Assembly (NCBI GenBank): GCA_015501055.1
Contig: JADNYV010000186.1
Coordinates: forward strand, 1 to 64,000
Direction: 5' to 3'
Length of the DNA: 64,000 nucleotides
Source of the DNA: Mucidula mucida
Lineage: Eukaryota; Basidiomycota; Agaricomycetes; Agaricales; Physalacriaceae
Shown here: positions 45,101 through 56,571 of the stretch, piece by piece
Position numbering within the stretch: the first letter of the stretch is position 1
Layout: each line of letters starts with the position of its first letter
The notes under the pieces: model-generated
Seen by the model: the letters and a program-made list of their open reading frames with translations, nothing else
The model's database searches: none
Told to the model about the DNA's origin: nothing
Program-made: the position numbers and the translations under genes

Positions 45101-45902
45101 CTCTCGTGTTTGCGCTAATCTCGCTCCCCGTAGATTCCGCATGGTGGTCCTTGCAGACGAAGTGTTGGAGTCGTTTTTCGAAACGGATCTATCCGCATCC
45201 TTCAGATTGGATCCTCTGCCTGACTTGGAGCTGTCGGCATCTAACAGCGGCTTGCTAGGCGACATCTGGTCGACAATCGCGACTGACAGCAACAAGAAGA
45301 TATTCAATATGTTTACAGACGAAATCGGCAAGACCATTGGCAAGCATCAGGTGCGTTTTGTGGACGTGGTTCTGCATACTAGGGTTTGACGGGTTTCGGC
45401 AGGTCATCCATAGACCCTCGATTGGCCGATACACCAAGCTTGAGGAACCGAAGGCGCGAGAATCGCTTCTCACACCCAGCATGCGCCATTCTGTGTCCAA
45501 ACAAGTCTCAGATCCGTTGACAGCTCGAGCACCATACCGCCATCATCGAGCTCGTCGCTCACGGTCGACTCTACAGCGCCGCCTGTCCCGAAGAAGGACG
45601 CATTTTCGCCGATGCCTATGGTCCAGGCGGCCAATGCTGCTCTCATGGAGCGCACTGCGTTTGCTATCGACGATGCGAAGGACGACGATGAAGATGAAGA
45701 CGGCCTTGACCTGGACGATGATACTATAGGAGACGACAATGTTATGGACGAGGTGGACGCTTTCCTGGAAGCTCACGATTCCGGCCTTACAGAGGCCGAT
45801 AAAGAGGTGGCGAAAGGTATTCAAAAATTTCCGCCAACTGCGCGATGTCATTACTGACTGCACTCATAATTAGATCTCTTGAATGCGGAGCCCTTGAAAT
45901 GA
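42112..45902 (+). CDS. GRAM-TBC-EF-hand Rab GTPase-activating protein (TBC1D8/9-like), many introns
   Basis: The ATG at 42112 opens [23 protein letters not shown]-like GRAM domain follows ([52 protein letters not shown]). Then the TBC domain: [17 protein letters not shown], the arginine finger [12 protein letters not shown], the glutamine finger in NPELGYCQ, and [20 protein letters not shown]. Downstream comes an EF-hand-like loop, [12 protein letters not shown]. This is the TBC1D8/TBC1D9 domain set: it stimulates GTP hydrolysis by Rab GTPases in membrane traffic. At least twelve short introns are needed. Near 45515 the C-terminal frame shifts by one base, so that [18 protein letters not shown] and the acidic tail ([15 protein letters not shown]) can be read. 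The last codons (LLNAEPLK) and TGA at 45900-45902 follow a final intron. Confidence 0.82.
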
Positions 45903-48477
45903 GCTTTCGAATAACCATACTTTTACTGCTTTCAAGTTGCATTTAATGGACTTTCTTTGTATCACTATCTAACGTCCTAGTCTAGTTCCACATTGCAAAA
46001 AGTGTACATTTACAGAATTTTCACAAGGAAAGAATTTTGCATAGACAGACTCCAGGCTGGGTGTCACAATTCCTCTAAAGCTACAGAGTACAGTACAATC
46101 CCAAATGTTGACCCAGTATGTGATTCCTATGGATTGGCAATCCCAGACTGGATTCCTTTGGGGCTGCCCGGTGATGAAGCTTGGAGAGTAGCTGAAGATA
46201 AGTGAGCTAAGTCTTAAGCCATATTCATCCTTTCTTGTTTGTCACTTCTTTCGAGTAAACAGCTATATTGAGCGACTACTACGATTGTCCTGCTGAGTTA
46301 GCTCCATATAAAGCTTCAAGACCATCCGACCGGTAGTACAGGTCCGAAAGCAAATACTTCCTATAAATTCGCAGATTAGAAGCGCAGAGAATTGGTGAAG
46401 ACCACGTTCGACAAACTCTCAAATCCTTGTGGCCAGATCGCTATCAATAAGTAGCGCCTGTCGCGATCGTGTTCTGCGTAGTAGGATGGGTCTACATTCG
46501 AATTAGTTTTGAAGAATTTTTATTTGACGAGACACGGAGGCGTACGGCGACAGCGACAACGACATCTGTCAAGATACATTAGCACGCGGCTAACACGATG
46601 CGAGGAGCACCCGTGGAGCACCTGAACAATATCGCAGTTTTGCAGATCCCATATGTACGTCGCTTCCAGGGCGCTGACATGCGCGGTGGACAGTACATTT
46701 TTTGAGTTGCGCCAAAACTGCACGTGTTAGGTAGGTGTGGCGTGTCAGGAGGTTGCATGAATGTTGGAGTGCGTTATTTAGATTGCGCACCAGATGATGT
46801 CACTTGCTACGAGGGTTTATAGACCTTGTCCGTGGCTTAAGAGGCGTCCCGGGAGCGAGAAGGATCGCAAGCGCGCAGGAAACGATGAGGGTTGCGTCGC
46901 GGCTACTGCTTTGACATCATAGTCTAGGTGGCCGTGTATAGTCCTCAAACATTTGCCACGATGAATCGTCGTGTAGCAAAACGAGTTTTGTAGAGCCTTT
47001 GACCGTAGTATTCCAGATTCGAACGTCGCCTTTGCACCCCCCAGAAATTAGCAGATTCAACGCCGCCTTCTATCTTAGGCTTCATTAAGACCTACTTTGT
47101 ATGGCCCTGCAGGTGCTTTTCTGGCATACCCTTGATTGGGAGCGCATTAGTTCAATTGAACCACTAAATTTGACAGCCTCGGACCATACTGTATTGGATT
47201 CCTAGATCCTGGCGTCATGAATGAATGTAAGCCGTGTACATACAACATGAAGCTATGAGGGTACCTTACGGGCTGAATTTTCCGTCGGATATAGATTCAG
47301 TATGTCCGAGTATCGTGTGGCGCAATTCATACTAATGCGCGGATTTCAAGTTACTTAAATGGGCGGGGAGGCGGGGTGGAGGATCTGAATGGAGTTCAGT
47401 ACCTAGGAAGCGTCTCCAGTGGTTTGTGTCGTCTATAATTGAGTCCTCCGAGGTAGGCAGAGCATCCCTGTTCATCGTGATAAAATCTCAAGCAAAGATG
47501 TGGTCTCGATCGTGAAGATCGGGAGGTAATGCCGAACCTGCCGAGAAGCTATTGCTCACGGATGCGGCGGCCGACCTGTTTTTGTCCTTGTCCGCCACCT
47601 TCTATAGTATTCACCTCTTGAACGTCTGGCTTGCTTCGATTTGCGTGGCGTCAAGAAACTGCAAGTGAAAAGACAAATTCAGCTCCAGTCCAATAATGGT
47701 CCTCAATCTCAGTCAAACATTGCTTACATGCCGTAAGTACGAAACTGCGGCTTTGCCACTTGGCCCAGAAAATTAACTTATGCTCCAGATGGCAGACGGC
47801 GACCTTGCGGGAATATCCGACTCAGACCTGAAATCTTGGATTGGCATACAAGCTGTCGTTCTTCGACCCTTAGCACCAAGGTTGTGAACCTTTGTGGGGG
47901 CTTGTTTCCAATGCTCTTGACGCAGAATCGTCTTTGACTCGCTTCCTGTGGCGCTGGTATGAGAGATTCTGCTTCTCTTTTTATCTACACTAATCTACTC
48001 TGAACCGTATCCTCCAAAATCATCTCCATCGATTTGCTTCCCGGCTGCTGTGGTCACCACGCTTTGACGCGCAGATGCTAGTGCCGTTCCTGGAAATGCG
48101 TCCTGTTTGCATCAATTCCTGCACACGATACGCGAGGGTTCCGTAATAGTCTTTCATCTTCTTACGGCCAAGTCTCCTTCTGTATGTCATGGGAATTGAA
48201 TTCTGAAGCACGCTCCGAATCGAATCGCTTTCAACATACTTTTTAAAGCCGAACCCTCCTGTGGTGGATGACGGCAACATGATGCATTTAGGCTCGTACA
48301 CCCTTTCATTCGATCCGCAGTGAAGTACTTGGAGAACATCAGCAGTCCTGGTTCTTGTCGATCGGGTATGCGACACCTCACTGCAATATATATGTCGCCG
48401 CCCGCTCCTCTAATACCGCGCCCTGAATCTCTGCTCCCCACATCACATACGGGCGCCTGTCGCGCTATTTGTTGGAC
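45903..48477. other. Long intergenic stretch without supported gene
   Basis: About 2.5 kb with short frames only. It separates the RabGAP and TEA genes and may hold a long promoter of the TEA-domain gene, as often seen for developmental regulators. No RNA gene or repeat recognised. Confidence 0.4.
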
Positions 48478-49852
48478 ATGGACGCGTATGCGGCATCGCC
48501 AACACCATCGACATCCTCATCGACTTCATCATCCTCGAGACGTCGAACCAGACATCCACTAGCGACGGCTGCTACAAGCATCACTGGACGAAAGACGTGG
48601 AAAACATTGAAGCAGAAAAACGAGATCGTCTGGCCACCGTTGGCTGAAGCCAAGCTAATTGAAGGTGCACATTTATTATCGTTCGAAGAGGCTTAGATCT
48701 AATGCATCGTATTCCATCACAGCTCTCGAAAAGTACCGGCCTGGCTCTGGCGGGGATCCGAATCGCGTCCTCCTTCGTTTCCCTCGTCGGAATCGTTTCA
48801 TATCAGAATACATCCTACAAGCTACTGGCATCTTTCGAACGGCAAAGCAGGTCGGGAGTCGTCTCCAGCAACTTCGCGATACCTGTGGAGATGACCGTAG
48901 TCCGTCCTTTTGTTACCTGATCTCATTTATCGTTGAATGCCCGCCTTCTAGTACTCAGCTTGCTCCTACATCAGCAACCAGCCAGTGTGAAATCCGAATC
49001 CGAATCACCCCTTCCATCTACTTCGACCCAACTGTTTCCGGAAACGGAATTATTTGCCGACTCTCCTGCATCTCATACCACGACGTCTTCCCTTGATATG
49101 TGGTCTGACATCTCATCTGGCTTGAATACAGTAGGATCGGATGCAGAGACGCCGACCCCACCTCCGCCGTGTCCAACCACCAGTGTCCTGATTCAGCTCT
49201 GTGATGTTCCTCACGGTCTTCCACACTTCCCACTGGCGTCGCGCAACCTTACACCTGACCCAACGTCCAGTCGAAGGCGGGTGACGCTCACTAGCTCCAG
49301 CGCATTGTGGACCATAGAGCCGACAGTACGCTTTCGCGCGTCGTCCTTGCATTTACATCACCTATATTCCTCCTTCTTTGTGTGCAGGCATAACGCCCTG
49401 ATACACGCCGAGACTACAGAGTTGGACCTCCAGAGCAACCCGGATGCCAGACCACCATATATTTATAAAACCGCGTTCGTGCCGCAATTCTGGTCGCAAC
49501 TTTGCTTGACCTCTGGTCGGTGTCATGGTTCTGTATGTTCTCCTCAATGACTGATTTCTTGGTTGTAGAATTGACAGACTGCGTTGTCAGGCAAGATATT
49601 GTGGAGACTGTCGTGCTGCCAGATGGGAGCAGGCGGAACCGCGAGATACTTTCAGTGGTGTACGAATTCGAGCACCTGGCTTCTACGGCCGACAGCCATA
49701 ACTTGGCGTACGAGCAATCGAGCGCTTACGTCGATGCTTTCACCACTCCAAGTGTTGACTGCCCTGTTGCGTTACCAGCAGGAATGAGCTGGGAAAGACA
49801 CCACCAATCACCGGGCACTCCTGTTCCCGAATACACGTTTCCTTGGGTGTAA
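48478..49852 (+). CDS. TEA/ATTS-domain transcription factor (AbaA/Tec1-like), about 403 aa
   Basis: Exons 48478-48664, 48723-48899, 48952-49515 and 49569-49852 join in frame. The TEA DNA-binding domain spans about residues 38-120: RKTWKTLKQKNEIVWPPLAE, AKLIEGALEKYRPG, RFPRRNRFISEYILQATGIF and RTAKQVGSRLQQLRDTCGDD, the last containing the near-invariant KQVGSRLQQLRD helix. A Ser-rich N-terminus precedes it. The C-terminal half has Pro/Ser/Thr-rich linkers and a conserved-looking region (TIEPTVRFRASSLHLHHLYS; YKTAFVPQFWSQLCL). TEA factors control development in fungi (AbaA in conidiation, Tec1 in filamentation). The open frame begins only three codons upstream of the chosen ATG. No frame breaks found. 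Confidence 0.88.
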
Positions 49853-50179
49853 GAGCGCTACTCGAACATTGTCTCTTAAGATTACTTGTTTTTTGTTCTG
49901 AGGTTTCTTTTCGCGGGGCATCTTGGTTCGTAGTCTTAATATACATAGTAGGAACTTGGACGTTCTATATAATGATCGCCTAGTAGTAACACAATTGTAC
50001 CATTCAAGTGAGTCGTCACATTGAGGTATTCATCGAGACCTCAGGTTCAGAAGAAGTGTTCCGTTTATGTAATGCAGATGGTGTTGAATCTGGTCGTCTG
50101 GCACATTTTGACGCAGGCTCTGTGAGCCCGATTGACACCAGCAGGAATATTGAATACAATGATTGTAGTCCTTCTTTTA
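49853..50179. other. Intergenic between the TEA gene and duplication arm 2
   Basis: No supported gene. Similarity with arm 1 begins at about 50180. Confidence 0.4.
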
Positions 50180-50485
50180 AGATCACAGCCTCTCGTGTCG
50201 GGGGAGGAGTCATTCGGATGCTCCATTGTCCTTGAACGAGTTGCTACTTCATCACAATCATTATGCTGGACTTGTCACGTTGTTGTCCTCTGTGTTCAGG
50301 AAATTACTGTACTCGATGAGGCAACGGCAGATACCGGTGGACCGTGATCGATCGACGCGCTCGATCACATTTCTCAACAAAGAACACTCATCTTGTCCAC
50401 ATTTGCCACGACTTGCTGCCATTGTTCGCCCAATTGGTGTGGCAATACCACTAATCCGGTAAGTTGTCGAACAATGGGCGTCGCC

Positions 50486-50493
50486 TATATAAT
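50486..50493 (+). promoter_or_regulatory. TATA box of the FunK1 copy in arm 2
   Basis: TATATAAT stands about 62-69 bp upstream of the ATG at 50555, the same place as in arm 1. Confidence 0.5.
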
Positions 50494-50554
50494 GTGCGCG
50501 TCTGTTGACGTCGACGTCTCGTTATTCCCCGACCGCCATTCGGTTCCTAACATC

Positions 50555-53311
50555 ATGTCAGATAACGGTCCCGCTGATTCGAATAATTTGGGATTTGTCC
50601 CCCCTCAATCACCGCGCACTCCTCCCTTGAAAACCCACATCCCCATCACCGCACATCAGACTCCGGTCACCAAGAAGACTGCTGGCCACGCGGGATTCTC
50701 TGCGTCCATTAAAGCCATGGACGCCCACTACCGCGATATCGCTGAAGAACCCGTGGTCGTCATCTCGTTGGCATTGATCCTCACGTTTTCTTGGACGCGT
50801 TTCTCCCTTGGAACGAAACAACAACCGATGAGTATAAGAAAAGGAAGCCCACACCCGAACAGATGAGCGCACTCCAGAGTGTACCAGATAGTTCCCAAAC
50901 AGAGAACGCGATGTACCCCAAATATGTACGTTATCTTCTCGATTCAACCCAATGCACTGCTCACGGATGAGAATTCCAGATCAACGCTTTCAAAGGATGG
51001 TGCACCTCTGGCCCGGCAAGAACTTCCACCGCTACTACCATCGCTACCAAGTTTGCGAGCCACTCTACAAAGGGGGATCCAAATTGTCACGGCATGGCCG
51101 TTGATATTGGACGGTATCTCACTGCTGAGTGTCCCACATCAGCCACAGCGTTTGATTGTATGCAGTCGCAGGTCGAGCTGAAGCCGAACCAACAGTATGA
51201 CCCGTTCAAGGATGACGGGGATGCCACTGAAGTTGAAGAGGAGGAGGTCAGGAACAGAAGGGCGACGTTGACATGGACAAGGATGAGCCTATCCCAGAGA
51301 ATAACTTTCCGGCAGAAAACCCCACCGACAAGGGCAGGAACACTCGCGGGCAGATTTGTGTCTACGCGGCGACCACCATGACCTTGATGTTCCGTAGTCA
51401 TCTCTTTACCGTTGTCGTCTTCGGCCCTTACGCTCGCTTGATACGGTGGGATCGCCGCGGGTCCATTGTCACTCGCCGCTTCGATTACACTGGCGGGAAG
51501 GAAGAGGCCGCACAGCAGTCGCTGATTCTCTTCAGATTTTATCAGCGCTTTGCCAGCTCACCGACGCACAGCGTGGCCTAGACCCCACTGTCACTCGCCT
51601 CGACTCCGACAAAGATCCTCGCGTTGCAAAGGCCAAAGAGAGTTTGCCCGCTACTCCGCCGAAATGTTGTATTGTGATGCCAAAGCAGAGTTCCGTGATC
51701 CCGGTCCGGCCCCAAGGCATTTTTCTTGATGAAAGTCAACTTCGATGGGAAGGAACGAGAATTCATTGTTCCTGTTCCTAAATTCCATTGGGGCTGCATC
51801 TCTCCCTTCTGTCGATCTACTCGCCGCAGTCTAGCTTATGATCCTGCTGTAGATTTTCCGAGCGAGCAGAGAACGCTGAACAGGAAGTGGACGTATGTGA
51901 CGAGGCAGGCTCCTCCGAGAATGCCTCACTTGGAGAGTCTTCAGCCAGCGGTGATAATGTCTCGCCAAAAAAGCCATCCGGGGTCTTCTTCATGAAGGAT
52001 TATTGGCGGGAGGAATCCAAGCGAACCAGACCAGAGGCCGATATTTACCGCCTGTTGGAAGAGAAAAAGGTTGAGCATGTCGCGAAGATGGAGACTGGAG
52101 GCGATGTTGTTGGTCTAGTGACCAGGACACAGGAGCCCCGCTTCCTGCAACATTCCCAAGCCCTTCCAGATGGACGTTCTTACCATCACCTCAAAAGCCC
52201 CTTCAATGCCACCACATTTCCTTCGCACCGTAGCAAGAGATCTCACCACATTTAAGAGTGTAAAACCTTGGTGCTCTGTATCGCGGACGCCATGAAAGGT
52301 ATGTATTTTCGATTCGGTGGATCAGGACTTCGTCTGATAGTTTCTTAGCTGCGCAGCAAGCATTCGATCTTGCGCACATCCTTCACCGGGATATCAGCGT
52401 CGGAATATCATGATAGCCAAGACGAGGAATCTTAATCGATTGGGATCTCTGCCTGGTCTAGACTCCAACGAAAACCCATCGTCCTGGGAGAACGGTATGT
52501 TTTTGTCGTCCTACGATAGTTTCCTCTTACTCATTTTGCAGGGCACCTGGCAATTCGTATCAGTGCATTGCTCATGGGACGTGCATGGGCGAAGATGCAG
52601 GAAAACAAACCGTCACTCATAGCGTGATCGACGACAAGGAGTCTGCCTTTTGGGTTCTTCTCTACGTCGCTCTCCGTTATCTGAAGAACAACCTATCGGA
52701 GACCCAGCTCTACGACACTCTCAGTGCGTGTTTCGACGCCAGCAGCTTCGACACCCTCATAGAGACGTGGGTGCTTCCCCAGCACCATGACAAAACTGTC
52801 GGTTTTGAAGCATGGGCATATGAACCGGGCACGGGCGTCAAATTCATATTCCGGAGTGAACCACTTGTTGCACAAGTTGGCGAGGCGTTAGCTTTCCGAT
52901 ATGTTGCGCCGAGGACACGTCCGCAAGACATCAAAGGGTGTATGATAGTCTGCTGAAGGTGTTTGGTCCCGATTCCGACGAGGTGCAGACCAACACGTAC
53001 TTCCAGTACTTGACTGCCAAGAGTAACATGGAGGATACTACGACCTGGTTCCATGAGACCCTCCGAGCCATGCGATCTCATCCCTTTGCCTCCTCCCAAC
53101 ACCGACGATGAACACATCAACCAGTTCTATCCCAAGGATATCAGCTATGCAACGAAGCACAAATTAGACAAATGAAATCGAATTTGTCGCAGGGCCGTTT
53201 CGATTATATGAGAGGAGACTATTTACGCAGCTCTCAAAAGTACAATTCACATTTGGAGATGGAGAGGAACAGGACGTACCCAACCCAAAGAAAAAGAAGA
53301 CTAAGAAGTGA
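50555..53311 (+). pseudogene. FunK1-type kinase, decayed copy 2
   Basis: It follows copy 1 from MSDNGPADSNNLG through the same first intron (GTACGT...TTCCAG at about 50924-50978) to the basic end PKKKKTKK and stop 53309-53311. Compared with copy 1 it has at least seven frame breaks, mostly single-base deletions: near 50745, 51245, 51555, 51715, 51865, in the catalytic loop near 52403 (GTCGGAATATCATG versus GTCGGCAATATCATG) and near 52570. There is also an in-frame stop near 52253. The catalytic HRD region is thus broken. Between breaks the protein similarity is high, so decay is not very old. Confidence 0.85.
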
Positions 53312-53551
53312 AGTTGTCTAGAGCGGCTTGCTAGTCATTTATGTACAGTACATGTCTTTGGTTTACGATCTTGTTTGTACACGTCAATTATGTTCTCTTT
53401 GTTTAACTGTCTCTGAATTTCTACCGCTACACTACCTCGGCAACTTCGGGCCGAACTTCGCTCCTTGACAATCAACCATCATTATCAAGCGCTGAAGAAC
53501 GTGAAATGCTTCTTGATTCGGGTTCTAACTAGTCACCATCTCAGACAATAG

Positions 53552-53880
53552 TTGTTCAATACCGACTGGCGTAGCAAAGGTTATCTACGGATTACCCTTT
53601 GCCAGCGGTTTCCTTCGACTGTCCTTTCGCGCGTGTTTGAGATGTATAAATGCCAACGTTATATCAAGTATCAATCACTGACCCGAAATGAGACGTGCCC
53701 CACCTACCAGGATTTCCGTGCGCAATACACTTCATTACCGCAGATCGTGTTCCAGGCTGGCCGCGCTATGTCTGGACTAGCACTATGTATTCCTCTTCGC
53801 TTCATCTTTGGAATATTGTCGTATTTGAAGGGAAGGCTAGCAGAGCATAGATTAAGTTAGGACGAGCGTCTACTACTCTC
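53552..53880 (+). pseudogene. Membrane-protein-like remnant, copy 2
   Basis: Partner of 6470-6860. One frame includes QIVFQAGRAMSGLALCIPLR and FIFGILSYLKGRLAEHRLS. Not recognised. It may be an exon of a transporter or the upstream neighbour of the P450 gene. Confidence 0.35.
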
Positions 53881-53949
53881 CGGACGCGTGCCTTAAAAGC
53901 GCGTATATGATCTCGGAGAACAAGTAAGTCATCTCTTTCCTTTTCCAAG

Positions 53950-56098
53950 ATGACAATCATCGACACGCCTTCAACTACTTACGAGCTTGTCTGAAGTAGC
54001 TTTATTGTCTGCTGATACGGGTTTGGTATGTCCCCTCCTCGTTCTTGCGGATTCTCAGAGAATCATTGAGCTCATAACTATTGTTCTTCTGCGAACTTCA
54101 TATAGAGGAGACATCGCGCTCGCATCTTTGGGCGCTGTATGGGTAGCTGTCTTGGCAGCATTCGTTTTCTCAGGCGTAGGGTTATGGACTTCTCTGGCCA
54201 GCGTCACTGCGGCGCTTATCACATACATCACCACAATTATCTGGGTCGCCATTCTCTACCGTCTTTCACCCCTTCACCCCCTCTGGGCATTTCGAAGTCC
54301 CGTCATGAACAAGATCACATCATTGAAGCTCCTTCGTTCGGTATGGGCGGGCAAGCACTTCATGGATTTGAAAGAACTGCATGACGAGTATGTCAACTTT
54401 GTTCGAACAGGTATTAGTCTGCAGAGTCTTTTGGTTCATCTCAGCTTCCTGAGGTGTCAACTTAGGACCCAACACCTTGTTGATCACGTTGCAGGATGTG
54501 TTCCAGCCCATTTACGCGACCCCTCAGAGTATGGACAAGAGTGATGCCTATCGTCAAGGACACGCACCTCATGGTGGATTGTTCTTCTTCCAGTCGAGAG
54601 AAAAATACAATATCCAACGTTGAATTTGGGCAGCAGCATTTACAGGAGTCTCGTGAGAGGACCTTCATGATTAGTCGGCTTGTCGCCTCATGCTCTATTT
54701 AGACTCGACCATTTGATGAAAGTGGTCGACAAGCGCACGCGCCAGTTGCTGCAGGTTATTGACTAGCGACGGGATGCCAGCGGTCTGTTGGATATGACCG
54801 AAATGAATCGCCATTGGAGTTTCAATCTCGTGGTTCGTGCAGCGGTTCTCAAATATTCTATTCTGATATTGGTTGTAGGAAGAGATGACATTTGGGCAGT
54901 CAACCCGTATTGTAAATTTCTGGCCAACATTTAACAAGCCTTGCTCTAATGATTGGAACATTAGGAAATGATGGACGAAGGAGATCCAGATAACATAGTG
55001 GACAGCGTCCAGAATGGGACTGCAGCATTCGAAATGTATGTCCAATCTACGCTGCTAAACAGATTTTAGACTGTCCATCAACTACAGATTCGGGGAGGTT
55101 CTATCCTTGTTTGATCTTTTGTACAACCTGCCCGCCGCGAAGGAACTGAGATAATAGGATATCATCGCATCGAATCTCATGGATGTCCGTAAGAACAAGT
55201 TCCAGAGCGATGATCTTGCATCTCATTCGGTGAGCTACCATGATATTCTCGTCAATACTGGCTGTTGAATTAAGGCATAGCTCGGTGAACATGGCGGTCC
55301 ACGTCTATCAGACACTGAACTAAACCTGGATTCGACTTTGGCCATCGCCGCCGGTGAGTGAAATCATACATGATGCAACTTGCCTTACATTCCATTAGGC
55401 TCGGATACGACGGCTGGAACGATTGCGTTGTTTTTCCATATTCTGAATCATTCAGCGGTGTACGACAAGCTCATGCACGAGTTTACAGCGCACTTGTATG
55501 GCCCGGGAGACATTAGCGATTTCAAGGGCTTACAGAAATTACCGTACTTGTCTAGCGTCGTGTTCGAAAGTTTACGTCTAGTAACACCTCTCGGTGGCAT
55601 GCCTCGCGTCGTTCCGAATGGCGGGTGTATCATTGTTGGCAAATTCGTTCCAGAGGATACTATTTCCGTACGTTCCGCCCTCAGATCTTACGTTCTGGTC
55701 TTTCTGATGCAATACCATGATAGGGTATCCCGCTTTACGCCATGCAAGTCAGCCCGGAGAATTACTACCCTTCTCCCATGGAGTTCTTGCCTGACAGATG
55801 GCAGCCCAATGGGCTGGGTCCTGAAACCAAGACGAAAGCTCCGATGTGCTTCTCCTTCGGCGAGTCTTTCCATTCCCGAGGAGACGGACAGTGGCTGATG
55901 ACCGCGTAGGCGCCTTCAGCTGTTTGGCGAAGCCGTTTGTGGTTCAAACTGCATCTCGTCGTTGCCAAGTCGTTTTTAGTTCATGACATGCGATTTGCCC
56001 CATCGTCCGACCCTCAGAAGTTCAAAGACCAGATATCGAACATGCGTACGACGATCTTTGGGTATCCACTCCTCATCACTGCCAAACCTAGAAAATAA
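53950..56098 (+). pseudogene. Cytochrome P450, full-length but broken, copy 2
   Basis: From an ATG near 53950 a stop follows within 20 codons. The membrane anchor (VWVAVLAAFVFSGVGLWTSL; TTIIWVAILYRLSPLHPLW) and the segments SVWAGKHFMDLKELHDEYV and SDAYRQGHAPHGGLFFFQSR come next. A later region holds the I helix GSDTTAGTIALFFHILNHS, the K-helix EXXR as ESLR (VVFESLRLVTPLGGMPRV) and the PERF segment ENYYPSPMEFLPDRWQP. The heme loop should read FxxGxRxCxG but is FSFGESFHSRGD with no cysteine in register. The C-terminus (QISNMRTTIFGYPLLITAKP) ends at TAA 56096-56098. Several frames and stops (such as TAG in the 54765 region) break it. Substrate unknown. Confidence 0.8.
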
Positions 56099-56571
56099 TG
56101 ACGGTATACAAAGTATTCGTATTATCCGACACAGTCGCAGCAATTATACAGATTCTCGTACTCGTCAAGTATCTTAGACAAGCTCAATGCACGACCAATT
56201 TTGAACAAGAACCATTTCCAATTGAAGAAGAGCGGTTACCATTTCAGTCGAAAGGCTCATGACATACCGTCGGGAATAGGGACCGGAGTTCGCATCTTTA
56301 CTTAACTCTCCCATCATGCACTAAGCTCACCGCCTGTCCCCCCCCTCAATACTTATCCTTGCGATACTAACCGACAATTTTATCGACATTACTAGCATGA
56401 GGACTGACCGCGGCGGAGAAGATTATTTTCTTCCGTGAGTGGTACTTTTCATCTGTCTTTCTTCTGTAACGCGATCTGGACAGCCAATCACTGTATTGGA
56501 AGGTGTTCGAGAGCTATTCGTGCGTGCAGATGACACCGCTGGGATAGGCTGCTGATGCACCTTGCAGCCCG
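56099..56571. other. Intergenic upstream of the second F-box gene
   Basis: Nothing recognised. A possible small upstream exon near 56398-56430 (ATGAGGACTGACCGC...) could not be confirmed. Confidence 0.4.

Larger units (their letters stand above)
50180..55140 (+). repeat. Arm 2 of the inverted segmental duplication
   Basis: Matches arm 1 (5440-10320) in inverted orientation: shared ATTCGGATGCTCCATTGTCC at the inner end, then kinase promoter, kinase, membrane-protein remnant and P450 5' half. The P450 continues beyond the end of similarity to 56098. Confidence 0.8.

Noticed and set aside
5440..56098. A Starship-type giant element spanning the inverted arms
   Set aside because: No tyrosine-recombinase captain gene is seen, and such elements are known from Pezizomycotina, not from basidiomycetes.
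5440..56098. Secondary-metabolite gene cluster around the P450s
   Set aside because: Both P450 copies are broken and there is no synthase, terpene cyclase or NRPS/PKS gene nearby.
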